Positions 46,155-57,720 of a stretch of DNA of 64,000 bases are shown here, piece by piece. A program made the position numbers and the translations under genes. The stretch spans positions 7,378,649-7,442,648 of the forward strand of contig NC_057763.1 in the NCBI RefSeq assembly GCF_010389155.1, read 5' to 3'. Below the pieces are notes generated by a model. The model saw only the letters and a program-made list of their open reading frames with translations. It made no database searches and was not told where the DNA came from. The stretch is from Erigeron canadensis (taxonomy: Eukaryota > Streptophyta > Magnoliopsida > Asterales > Asteraceae). Numbering within the stretch: position 1 is the stretch's first letter; every line of letters starts with the position of its first letter.

Positions 46155-46910
46155 ATTTCAAAAAGTTTGATTGTATACATACAGTTTCAAAAAGTAATAC
46201 AAAATCAAATTTGTTTTTATTCATATACATTTACTAAAACAAATGGAGTTAATATTAACAAACCTATAAAATCAAATTTGATTGTATGCGTACATTTTTC
46301 AAAAATTTATACAAAATCAAATTTGATTTTAAACATACATTTACATAAACAAATGAAGTATAAAGAAAAAAAACTACACAATCAAAATTTAATTATACAT
46401 ACATTTTCAAAAAGCTATACAAAATCAAATTTGATTTAATTCATACATTTACATAAACAAATGGAGTTTATATCAACAAACTTATACACAATCAAATTGG
46501 ATTGTATACGTACAGTTTCAAAAAGTTATACAAAATCAAATTTGATTTTATTCATACGTATACACAAACAAATGGAGTTTATATCAACAAACATATACAC
46601 AATCAAATTTGATTGTATACGTATAGTTTCAAAAAGCTATACAAAATCAAATTTAGTTTTATTCATACATTTACACAAACAAATGGAGTTTATATCAACA
46701 AGTTTATACACACAATTAAATTTGATTGTATATGTACAGTTTCAAAAAGATATACACAATCAAATTTGATTGTATACGTACATTTTCAAAAATATATACA
46801 AAATCAAATATGATTTTATTTATACATTTACATAAACAAATAGAGTTTATATCAACAAACCTTTACATAATCAAATTTGATTGTATTCTTCAATCTTTTG
46901 TATTTCGTAT
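46155..46910. repeat. AT-rich tandem array with AATCAAATTTGATT palindromes
   Basis: Six to seven imperfect units of roughly 100-160 bp. Each has CAAACAAATGGAGTTTATAT, CAATCAAATTTGATTG and TTTCAAAAAG(T/C)TATAC. Unit markers lie near 46238, 46336, 46455, 46567, 46677 and 46834. It begins within a few bases of the end of the preceding array. Open frames across it are repetitive translations and not genes. Confidence 0.85.
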
Positions 46911-47952
46911 CATATGTGTTTGTCTTGCCAATCAAGTTTGATTGATTTAGCCAATCAAATTTGATTTTATTCAGAATCAAAGGATGATTAAATCATATTA
47001 TCAACCTTTGGTTTAGACATTCCATCAAACACTTTGTATTCAATAGTCAAATATATGTAATTTAATTCTAAATCATATACTTTGGTTTAAACATTTCATT
47101 AAACAACTTGTAGGCAATGTTGTACCAAAAAACAAAGTCAAGTAAATACCCAATAAAATTTAACAAATTCAAATGTTAGAAAAGATCTATGTACAATCAA
47201 GTATGATTGGATGTATAATCAACAATTATGTATATAATCAAATTTGATTTAGTACATACACTTTGGTTTAGACATTTCATCAAACATTTTGTGGACAAAA
47301 TTCTTTAATAAATTTAAACAACAATAATCAAGAATACAACTTCTTATCATATAAAAAATCAAAAATGATAAAAAAAAAAAAAAGAACTACAAATCATGGA
47401 TAAAAATGGTTTACATATCTACTTTTTCTGTAAAAAAACATTAACTACATAAAATCTCACTCTAATAATATCTGAAACATCATCATCCATTTGTTGTTGT
47501 TGTTAGTGGTGATCCAGACAGGAAGGGGCACGAGATGATGGTGGCAGCGGTGGTGGTGGTTACCGTTGCCGGAGTAGAGGAAAGGGAGAGAGAGGGAGAG
47601 TGTGTGTTTGTATGTCTGTGTGTTTCCATCAGGAAGAGGAAAGAGGAAAGTGAAGTTTTTTTTTTGTTTAGCAAATTTACATAAATGCCTTTTTATGTTT
47701 TAATCCTAGACATTGATTGAGATAATGAAATTGATATGATTTGGCCCTTGGATCTCAAAAAAATTAAATATTCAAATAAACATTTACCATATTATTATAA
47801 TATAACTTAAAAATCTTTCTAAAATTATAATATGCTGACATATGGATTTCACAAATTCATTTCCTTAAAAATATCTTATGATTTTACCACTTTAAGCTAA
47901 TTTTTTATATTTGGATTAATCATTTTTCAATTCCTATAACATATATTAACCT
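46911..47952. other. Intergenic, AT-rich
   Basis: Scattered CAAATTTGATT words continue the previous array to about 47260. 47480-47660 is locally GC-rich with CACCAC/GTGGTG microsatellite-like sequence and AGAGAG runs. No credible gene. Confidence 0.45.
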
Positions 47953-48275
47953 ATTATTTTTTTTTTAAAGGTTAATTTCGTCGGAAACTTCGTTATGTGA
48001 TTTAACAGCGGAAGGTCTAGCATACGTTGTTTTAGCTGAGTTCGCGCTAAAGAGCTCTCTTGAAGAAGAAATGTCTTTTTCAAATACCCGATGGGGGGAA
48101 ACCCCCTACTAATTCGTCCGAAGGCACGACAATTAATAGGAGTAAACTCTGTCCTTTCAGAATTGAACCTAGTTATACTCAAACCAAGAGATCATAAAGT
48201 GAATTAATTCCTATGACCTCCCAAATGCTTAAACACAAGACCTAAGGGGATGGTCATATAACCATTGAGCTATCT
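47953..48275 (-). mobile_element. SINE-like element (minus strand)
   Basis: Minus strand: A-box-like TAGCTCAATGGTTATATG near 48272, a B-box-like GTGTTTAAGCATTTGGG further in, a body with TAGTAGGGGGTTTCCCCCC, and an A-rich tail (CTTTAAAAAAAAAATAA) near 47957. The layout is that of a tRNA-derived SINE of about 320 bp. Ends are approximate. Confidence 0.5.
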
Positions 48276-48720
48276 AATATCTAATACTATCTTATAAAAT
48301 ATTTTGCCCTTTTTTTAAATCTCAATTAAGTATTGAACTACCTAAATTACCCCTCTTTTTAATTCACTAATATAAAAATCTCTACATAATATACCTATAA
48401 TACCTTTAAATCTCAACTATTCATTTTTCTCTCTCTCCTCAAATTTCAACCACTCATTTTTCTCTCTTATCTATAAATCATTTTATTCCTCTAATTCATT
48501 CAAAAATTTTTATCTCAAAAACCGTATTATCGGCAAATTATAAAAGTTGTATGAATGTTCTTAAAATTTCATGCTATTTCATTAGATATCTCATTTGATA
48601 TACTTTAGATGAATTTTTAAATTTGAGGGCGAAGCCCATACGAAAAAGTCATTTAGCTATCATACCCTATGACTTAACCTATCACGCTACCATCCATGCG
48701 CAGTGTACCTCAATAAATAA
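48276..48720 (+). repeat. Interspersed repeat copy (same family as 17165-17700)
   Basis: Runs from TACTATCTTATAAAATATTT, through TCTCTACATAATATACC and ATTATAAAAGTTGTATG, to GAGGGCGAAGCCCATACG and a GC-rich CATGCGCAGTG end. Probably Helitron-related by its start and GC-rich terminus. No coding sequence. Confidence 0.7.
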
Positions 48721-49274
48721 CCAAAATTTTGGCGGCTAGCTGTGCCGAAAGTCACCCATCTTACGTGGCACTGTACGGCATATCCATCATCCAACGGCTG
48801 AAACCACCCCATCCCACACCCACACACACACACCCACCCACACCAATTAAAGAATAAAAGTAAAAAGAAAAAGCAAAAACGATAACAGCTTACGACACTC
48901 GCTAGTCGTCACACAAGTCATCTCCAGACCCCCCGTACTTGCTGTGTATTTTTACACACACAAAAAGTAAATAAAATCTACTCCAAATTCTCACAGGTAC
49001 ATATATATACAGTACACTGTATTTTACTTATTTATATTATTATATTCTACTTTTTATATATATATATTGTTGATGATGATTGTTGACGTTAATTTAATTT
49101 ACTTACGCATCTATTTGATATCCAATTTATAAATTAGTTTAGGGCTATTATGTATTAATTAATATAGTGGATCTTAAATGAATTAAATAAATAGGATTGT
49201 TAGGGTTTTAATTGTGAAGCTGATAAATATTGTTTTGTAGGTTTGTGATTTAGGGTTTTGGAAAGGAAAAAAAA
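48721..49274 (+). promoter_or_regulatory. Promoter and 5' leader of CBP60 gene, possible leader intron
   Basis: Contains a CACACACACACCCACCC run and a short leader. CTCACAG/GTACATA at about 48997 and TTTTGTAG/GTTTG at about 49240 could be the two ends of an intron in the 5' untranslated region. This is inference from splice-like sequence only. Confidence 0.35.
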
Positions 49275-52200
49275 ATGCAGACAAGGAATATGGAGAGGAA
49301 GAATTCAATTAGGGAAAGAGGGAAACGTGGATTGGATGGTGGTGATGAGCAGGAGCAACCCGAACGAAAGCGGCCCGCGTTAGCTAGGTACTTTAATGGA
49401 ACTTCAGTTTTTTTTGTTTGTTTGAGATCTAGAATTGTTTTTGTGTATGTGAAAGTGAGTGTGTTGAGTTGTAGTGGTTTGGACTTATTGTGGTTTGGGT
49501 ATAATTGAGTGATTATTTATGAAACCATGATCGCCTATGTCAGACTTAGACTGCCTATGGCCGTCACGTTAGAGGTAGATAAAGGTCACTTTGTGATGGA
49601 ATAAGAGGGTGTTTGGGATGGAATGATGACCGACAGGATCTTTTTCCGCATAATTGGGCGTGTTTTAGTGTATGTGAAAGTTTACTCTCATCCAGCTTAA
49701 CTAAGTTAAAAAAAGAAAAAAAGTGTGTTTTTGAAAGTGTTTGGCAGTGACTTACGTTTTATCTTATCTAAAAGGAAAAAAACAGTTTGTAAACCAGAAG
49801 TACTTAGAATATGTACTCCTATTTAAATGGAGTAAAGAACAAATGAAAATATACTAACAGTATACTATTATATGTATAAAAAAATGAGATGAAATTACAT
49901 ATAATTACATATGAAAATAAAAAATATTAACATTGTACAATAGGAGTTATAAAGTAGTAACTATAGTTGAAGTCAAACTATATGTTAGGCTATCTCCAAT
50001 GCTAAGGACGCCCTTAGGCGTCCTTGAGCTGCCACATCATATCCTTACAAATCCTTACACATCCTTATAAATCCTTAAAATCCTATAATTTTATCTCCAA
50101 CCATACAAACATCCTTACATATCCTTTAACTCCACTAAAAACAAAAAAAATATACGTAAGGGCACCTAAGGGCATGCATCAAAAAATCTTTAGGTTTGGA
50201 CAAGCTTCAACCGCAAAGGATATCTAAGGGCACCTAAGGGCGCCCAAAAACATCCCCATTGGAGATAGTCTTACACTGTGTTGTAGTAGTAAAGTTACAT
50301 ATGGAAATTGGACTAGGATGTATATTCAAATACCCCCATCTCTAGAAACAATTATGTTACTCTGTGTTGTAGTAGTAAAGTTGGCTGTTAGTTGCACATG
50401 TTTGGATTATATGTTGGATGTCTTTTGGAGCTATGTATAGTTAGTTGTTAAGCAGTCCAGTTTCTGTGCTAATTATACTCTGAATAATTAAGTTCATATG
50501 TCTTCCCATTTACGGTGGTATACCGGTACTTCATTCTACTAGTATACTTTTTCCCATTTAATGTGTCCATTCTTCTTGTAAATGAATGTGCCTATGTAGA
50601 CCAGATGCAAAGTCATCAGTATATAGTTTCATTTTTTTTTTTAATTGTTTTCCTTCTGCAGTTTGTTTTTGAGTACATCATTACACTTGCAACTACGGTT
50701 AGAGTATCACTAGAATTTAAACGATAACATTTGTTTTTATAGTGTCAGTTTGATTAGTAGATAATCACACCCGCCTAACACAAGCTCAGACATGAAATCT
50801 AAGAAGATTATACGTGTTTGTTGTAAGATAGTTATCGGTTGTTATTTATAAATAATATTCATTGGGAATTCAGTTTGGGAGTGTATTCAAATGTCCCGAT
50901 CTGCAGAAACAAATATGTGATTTTACACTGTCTCGAAGCATTAAAGTTGGATCCTCATTGCAAATGGTTGGATTTTGTGTTGTCTGTAGGTGTAGTAAAC
51001 TAAGCTGTTAAGGTGTCAAGTATTTCTGCTTTTTTATACACTGCATATTTAATGCATAGAACAGTTTTTGTTTGAAGTGGTCCCTACTGTCGGGATGCAA
51101 GCAATCAAGCATATAGGAAGATTCTCTAGTTGCCGAGTAAGTAGGATTGATATATGTATGTCGTTTTTTTTTTAAGTTATATCTTATGGTTTACGAAAAC
51201 CTAACGAAGTTAATTTCTAGTTCTGTCAAAGTGAATCAGTCATAAAATTTGTTTGTTCATCAATAGATCAGTTATCTTTAAATTAACAGCTCAGATTTCA
51301 TGTTTTCGTATGGATCATCAATTTCAGCTTAAGTTTGTTTGCTCGGATATAGGTCATTTTCAGCTCTAGCCCATTTGTTTCATCATCTCTTAAGTTTGTT
51401 TGCTTGGTTATGTGCATATCATCAAGTGTTATATGTAGTTTTCTTTTTAAATAATTAATTCCATCTCAAGTTAGTTAAACTTTAAGCCATAGTGGATTGT
51501 TGTCTTTAAAGTTTGCCTGCTCATATGTTGGTCTGATACATGTAATGCATCAGCAACTCTATTTTAGGCTGTCTTATTGTAGTAATTCTAGTAAATTCCG
51601 TTTCTGATAGATATGGTTCTTTGTGCAGTGTAATAGTGGAAGCTTTGAAGGTGGATAGTCTCCAAAGGCTTTGCTCGTCGTTGGAACCTATTCTTCGCAG
51701 AGTTGTAAGATGTCGGCTTTTTATTTTCTGTTTAGTTTCACTATTTGTTATCTCTTTTAGTTTTAACCAATCTTTTATCTATGGACTCTCCTTACAAGTC
51801 AGCCAAGTATAAATAATAAACCAGTTAATTTATGTGAACCCTAGCATTAACATATACATTCCTGATACCTTAGATATTTCCTAAGTTTATAACCTACCTA
51901 ATTATGCCTGTGAAACTGTTGTTTTGTAGTGTTGCATTATTTTAACAGTTTTTAAAAAGATTTTCAGTTTCAACCAAAGGTAGTGTAGATGGTTATAGGG
52001 TTGGTTTTACTTAATACTAGAGGTGTCGATCTTCTCAGATGGTTAATTTTGGTCGTGTTTATCTCAAACGCATCAAACAGGCCAAACACGTTAAATGTTG
52101 CCGGACCCAATTTTTGATGTGTACATGACACAACCTCATACATGATTGTATTCAGATTTAGTTAATATCACATAATTTGTTTTGTAATCACAAATGATGA

Positions 52201-55200
52201 ATTAGTTAGTGTAAAAATGTAAAGGGACCATAGTTGTCAAAAAAGCAAGCGAGGCCCATCTTTAACGCCTGAAACCCTAGGCCCAAGGCCAACAAAATTT
52301 CTGAAGCGCAATTTGCAAATTTCAATATAAATAAACCCTTTGTTCCAAAGAAAAAATCACGTATATTATGGGGATATCACAACAGAATCTTTGTTTCTAA
52401 AATCACTTGTTATATATTATTGTCATCATTCATCAGACTATTCTTCATTCAACTAAAACTCTATAAGGGCAGATCTCTTCTGTTTTTATATTATTAGGGC
52501 TCTTCTGCTATTTTATATACCCTTTTAGCTGAAATTGTTTTCATTATCGTTTGTTAGAGTCACTGAAATTTTATATACTCTTCTGCGCTTTTTTTCCGGG
52601 GCCACATTTTTTTGTGCCTCCCACCTAGGCCCCATTTAGGGTCATTGCACTTTTTCGCTTTTGCCTTTGACAACTATGAAAGGGACAAGTGTTTGCAGGA
52701 AAACCCCGTGTTGACCCATTATTCAACCTGTGTGAGCTACCCATTTGACCACCTTTACTCAAATTGAATCTTATTACATGTATGATGTTGCTGTTATTAT
52801 CCCTGCCCCTTCCCTTTGCCCCACTCACAAACCAATTATGTGAACAGGTTAGCGAGGAAGTGGAACGAGCTTTAGCAAAGCTAGGCCCTGCTCGAATAGC
52901 TAATGGAAGGTTTGTAATAAAAACTTTTAAACGCGTGTTTCATTTAGAAGTAGTAGTAGTCAGTTATTTTTTTGTAGTTTTCAAATTGCAATGTAATGCT
53001 ACTTCTCTCTAAATGTGGTTTCCATTAGATATCTAAATTTAACTTTACATCAAACTATAGGTCTTCACCTAAGCGTATTGAAGGACCAGATGGGAGAAAC
53101 CTGCAGCTTCACTTCAAATCAAGGATGTCTTTACCCCTCTTCACTGGTGGCAAAGTTGAAGGGGAACAGGGTGCTGCTATTCATATTGTCTTAGTTGATG
53201 CCAACACTGGTCATGTTATTACATCAGGACCCGAGTCATCAATAAAACTAGATGTTGTTGTACTGGAAGGTGATTTTAATAATGAAGATGATGAAGGCTG
53301 GACTCAAGAAGAATTTGAAAGCCATGTTGTAAAAGAGCGTGAAGGAAAGAGACCGTTGTTGACGGGAGAGCTGCAAGTGATGCTCAAAGAAGGTGTGGGG
53401 ACATTAGGGGAGTTGACCTTTACCGATAACTCAAGCTGGATTCGAAGCAGGAAATTTAGGCTTGGTTTAAAGGTAGCCTCAGGATTCTGTGAAGGGATAC
53501 GTGTACGTGAAGCGAAGACTGAAGCGTTCACTGTTAAGGATCATAGAGGGGAATGTATGTTTGTTCCTATTGTTAATTTCAAGAAGTTCATTACATAGTT
53601 TTATCTAATTATAATACATTGCTCGTTGACAGTGTACAAGAAACACTACCCACCTGCCTTAAATGATGAGGTATGGAGATTGGAGAAAATTGGCAAGGAT
53701 GGATCATTCCACAAGAGGTTAAATAATGCTGGAATTTTTACAGTTGAAGAATTTCTTCGTCTTGTTGTGAGGGATTCTCCAAAACTGCGTAGTGTAAGTA
53801 TATAGTATATTAGTTATTGCGTATTGTTGTCTTTTCATTGTTCAGTTCTTGAATCTCTTTCTTAATATTTTCCTTAGATTCTTGGAAGTGGCATGTCTAA
53901 TAAGATGTGGGAGGCTCTGATAGAGCATGCAAAAACTTGTGTATTGAGTGGGAAACTTTATGTATATTATCCCGAGGATAACAGAAATGTTGGTGTCGTT
54001 TTCAACAATATCTATCAGCTAAGTGGTCTTATCGCTGGTGACCAATATCAACCAGCTGATTCTCTTTCTGATGGCCAGAAGGTTTTTGCTTCCCACAATA
54101 TTATTACATTATTGTTGTATTATTATTATTATTCTAGGATCCATTAATATAGTGTTTTCTTATCTGCAGGTATACGTGGATACATTGGTTAAGAAAGCGT
54201 ACGATAACTGGAACCAAGTTGTTGAGTATGATGGGAAGTCACTTGTGAGCTTCAAGCAACCTAAAAGGTCAAATGTCTCTCGAAATGATTACTCAAGTGG
54301 GTCAATAGAGTATCCAATATCTTCAAATAATCAGCTAATGCCACCACGCCATTCTGGTGTGGGTTCCTCGGACTCTGTAACTGTTGATTCAAACTTGCTT
54401 TTAGGAGGTAAACTAAGATCACCATCTTTTATATTTGTTTATCTTTCAACTAGGTGACTGATTAATTATACGAAATCTGCAATAAGTTTACTTTTTACTT
54501 GTCGCTGACCTGACCCTGCTACCATCCAAGTTATGATATTATAATGCATATGTCTGCCCTAGTGCCCTCTTTACCTTTCAGTGACTTTTTTGCAAATATG
54601 TTGTACGTTGTGGATAGCCAAAAAAAGATTGTGATAACCAGTCTGCTCCAGTTCTGACTAAAGGTCAATCTGATGTATCTTTGTTTGAAAATATTAGTTA
54701 TGTTAGGCTGAATATAGGCCGGCAGGGGAAGAAAAGAATACAATCAACAATAAGATGTTAAGATTCGAGTTGTTGTCTATGTGTGAAGAAAGTATAGGGT
54801 GTTTGGTACTTTGATCAATTTTGGTCATTCAAGCCATTGGCAGTAATTGCTATTATCTGGCGGTCTCTAAGTTCTACAGATACAAGGATCCTACGTCTTT
54901 TCTAGGTTGCTAGGTAGCATGATTTTGCATTCGGCTTAATGTAGATTTATTATCTATCAAATTAGAAAGCAAGTGTCTCATTTGTGTGGTAGTTTTGTAA
55001 TCTGATAAAGTCATTTGAGGGCTATTTCATCAAGTAATAATTCGTTGCCCTTACAATGTGATTCTTTCAAACCTTGACGATATATTGATTGCGATGAGCT
55101 TGGTTTAAATGTTAGTTATAATACACTACGGGTCAAATTTAAGTTCTATTTCACAAATGGACCGGAGCCCAAGACTGGTGTCTTTACTCTTTAGTCCCGT

Positions 55201-56695
55201 TCTATGCTTGCTTAGACCGGCTGCCATCAGCCCATCAGTCCCAACTTTTTACTGGAAAGCTAATTTTGGTCCGGTCCAAAGCTTGGATAAGCCCAAATGT
55301 CTGGTCTCACAGGCCCTGATTTTGATACTAGTATGGAAAGGTAATTTCAGTCTTGTCTAAAGCTTGGATAGGCCCAAATGTCTGGTCTTACAGGCCCTGA
55401 TTTTGATACTAGTATTGTTTTTTCCATGTAATATATGTGTAAAATTGTGTACTATTCAGTCTCTATGTGAGTTATATCTTATGCAATGCAGAAGTACATT
55501 TTTATATGCTCTTGTGCTTGATATAGCTAATTTGAGGTATTTCTATCTTTCTTTTGAATTCTTCAATAAGCTAAATGTAAAAACTTACATTTTTCCCAAA
55601 ACGTAGTTGAAAATGTCTTTTAATTTGGAACAGCTTTATTGTAATTATATTTTCGAAAGTTGATTGTTCGTACTGGTAGTTAAATAAAAGTAGGCTATGT
55701 ATGACACTCTCCGTATAGGACTTTTAGGTCCAATTGTCCAAACGGTTCCTTTTTCCCAGCTTTAAGACTAGGCTTAAGTTTCATTTCGATGACGGCCCTT
55801 TCTTTTTGTTTGTATGTAATCCTCAATCTATGTGGGATGCTGGTAGATTGGTAGGACCGTGTCCGTCAAATGCAAATGAAGTGCTCCTGATGTTAGTTGT
55901 AGGTCTGCCATCTTATCATAACCTGAACCCACTGCAGTTTACCCTGGGAAGTTGCTCCCGTAACTCTAGAAATTTGTAAATGGTAGAAGTTATAAAGTCT
56001 TGGTTTCTATACGATATTGTGATTGTTGTTTTCTACTATTGTTAAGATTCACTTGTATGCATTGGATATTAACATCTGATTAATTTCTTTTCTATCACTG
56101 GAGTTCAGGTTATAATGGCAATCTGGACACCATGTACCAAACCGGCCCGCAAATGGTGAACACCAATCCACACGGTCAGTACGACATGAGTTTTGCTTCA
56201 AATGGTCGTAATATCGCCAATTCTCAGCAGATGCAAAATAATGGATACGATAATCGATCTGGTCTTGCCCTCGGTCCACCAGAATCATCGTCATCATTTC
56301 AGCCCATAAATACATCTGTTCAACAACCCAATGTGAATCCATTCAATGACTGGTCTCACAACAACGGGGACAAAGGCGTAGGCGACTTTATGTCTGAGGA
56401 GGAGATTCGCATGAGAAGTCACGAGATGCTGGAGAACGAAGATATGCAACATCTTCTTCGACTCTTCAGCATGGGCCCTGGACATGGCGGTAATGTGGGA
56501 GATGATGGGTTCTCCTTTCCGTCATTTATGCCATCACCGGCTCCAAATTTCGACTTTGATGAAGACCGTAGCCGCTCTGGGAAGGCTGTAGTTGGGTGGC
56601 TGAAGATAAAGGCGGCAATGAGGTGGGGATTTTTTGTCAGGAAAAAGGCTGCTGAAAGACGGGCACAAATTGTAGAGTTAGAGGATGATGAATGA
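49275..56695 (+). CDS. CBP60: Calmodulin-binding protein 60 (CBP60 family)
   Basis: Plant-specific calmodulin-binding transcription factor family, linked to immunity and salicylate control. Eight exons (49275-49387, 51629-51704, 52848-52909, 53061-53554, 53633-53793, 53878-54081, 54170-54407, 56109-56695), all GT-AG, join into 644 aa with continuous phase. N-terminal charged segment ([20 protein letters not shown]). The CBP60 DNA-binding region begins around residue 98 ([20 protein letters not shown]) and continues through [20 protein letters not shown] and [21 protein letters not shown] Ser/Asn-rich middle follows, then a basic amphipathic helix near residues 612-636 ([20 protein letters not shown]), the likely calmodulin-binding site. 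Most similar in layout to CBP60B/C/D; subgroup assignment is inference. The first and last introns are long (2.2 and 1.7 kb). Confidence 0.95.
49988..50270. mobile_element. Tourist-like MITE in CBP60 intron 1 (283 bp)
   Basis: TIRs GGCTATCTCCAATG and CATTGGAGATAGTC with TTA on both sides (49985-49987, 50271-50273), the PIF/Harbinger target duplication. The interior repeats AAGGGC(A/G)CC-type words. Well clear of both splice sites. Confidence 0.8.
55254..55415. repeat. 81-bp tandem duplication in the last CBP60 intron
   Basis: Two copies starting GGAAAG at 55254 and 55335. Shared blocks include GCCCAAATGTCTGGTCT and CAGGCCCTGATTTTGATACT. Intronic; the open frames here follow the duplication. 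Confidence 0.8.
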
Positions 56696-57630
56696 AGCTA
56701 GCTGGAAAAGCTGCAATAAATTGTGGGTAATGGTAGTCACACTCTACTGATTGGATAGCCGTAAATGTTAGGGGTTTCTAGGAGTGGTATTTTGGCTTTG
56801 CATGTACATAAGATGTTCAATATAACGACTATTTTCCTGAAGATATCAACTACTTGGATACATATTCTTCAACTTTTTCTTATTCATGTATAATTACATA
56901 TGGTTTGTGAGAAATTTAACTCGTCTTGTAACGATAACCTAGAATGAAACAATGTATTTCCATATGAGCTTGCTTCTTTCTGTTTTTACTCGGGTACATA
57001 ATCTTGGTTCCCATTCTTGGTGAACCTATTGATCTCATAGTATGAAAGCCAAGAATTTAGAATTTTAGATATATCATCACTTTGAAGTTACACAGACGGC
57101 AGACCTAAGAGCATAGATGGTCTATTACTCTATTTTTCGCGTAGTACAACCTTTTTGTACAACGATTAATAAAAGTATAACTCGTGCCTTCTTCAGTCTC
57201 GAATCTAGGTCTCCTCAGGAACAAGCCTTTATTGAGGGGCTTCCGGTGCCATTGATACTCTAGTTGAATTCTTTTCAATCAATAATGTTCTAATAAAATT
57301 TTAACTGTTAAAATAAAAACAAAATTTAGTAAGAATAGTTTCTTTAAAGTATCTAACAGGTTTATTTATTTATGGCATGCCTATTTTCAGCAAAATACGA
57401 AACGAATAAAGGCGGCCAATGTTAGCGAAACAATGTAAAGCCAAAAACAAGTTAATTACTGGTACTAAAACTTTACAACTTGAAGTGTTTCATGTCTTCT
57501 CTTGATGTAATATTTTAGTTAGCCTCGAAATAGATGAGGCATATGTACAAAAGAATCAAGTCAAACACCCATCGTCGGTTACCATTATATTTCTACTCCT
57601 TTATATGGCTCTTGTTACGTGTAACTATAT
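56696..57630. other. CBP60 3' flank and intergenic
   Basis: Likely 3' untranslated region just after the stop. At about 57185-57250 the minus strand has an A/B-box-like pair (GGCACCGGAAGCCCC, then AGATTCGAGACT), a possible SINE fragment. No gene. Confidence 0.4.
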
Positions 57631-57720
57631 TGGTATTGTTTTCGAATCAAACAATTGTTTCAAATTAAATGAAATTGGTATTGTTTTCGAATCAAACAAT
57701 TGTTTCAAATTAAATGAAAT
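57631..57720. repeat. 45-bp tandem duplication
   Basis: Two identical units beginning TGGTATTGTTTTCGAATC at 57631 and 57676. Identity suggests a recent event. Confidence 0.9.

Noticed and set aside
45071..46910. CRISPR-like array of repeats and spacers
   Set aside because: Units are too long and irregular, the host is a plant, and there are no cas genes; it is a satellite-type array.
46080..46941. Overlapping plus-strand open frames rich in I, N, K, S, T, H, Y
   Set aside because: They are translations of the tandem array (repeated MEFIST..., YTKSNL...), with no domain and frame shifts at unit boundaries.
47483..47674. 63-aa minus-strand frame, Ser/Thr-rich, resembling a secreted peptide
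   Set aside because: It consists of microsatellite-like CACCAC/GAGAG sequence, with no signal peptide or conserved motif.
54408..56108. Separate gene inside the large last intron of CBP60
   Set aside because: Open frames here follow an 81-bp duplication and intronic sequence. The CBP60 phase is continuous from exon 7 to exon 8, so no gene is needed.
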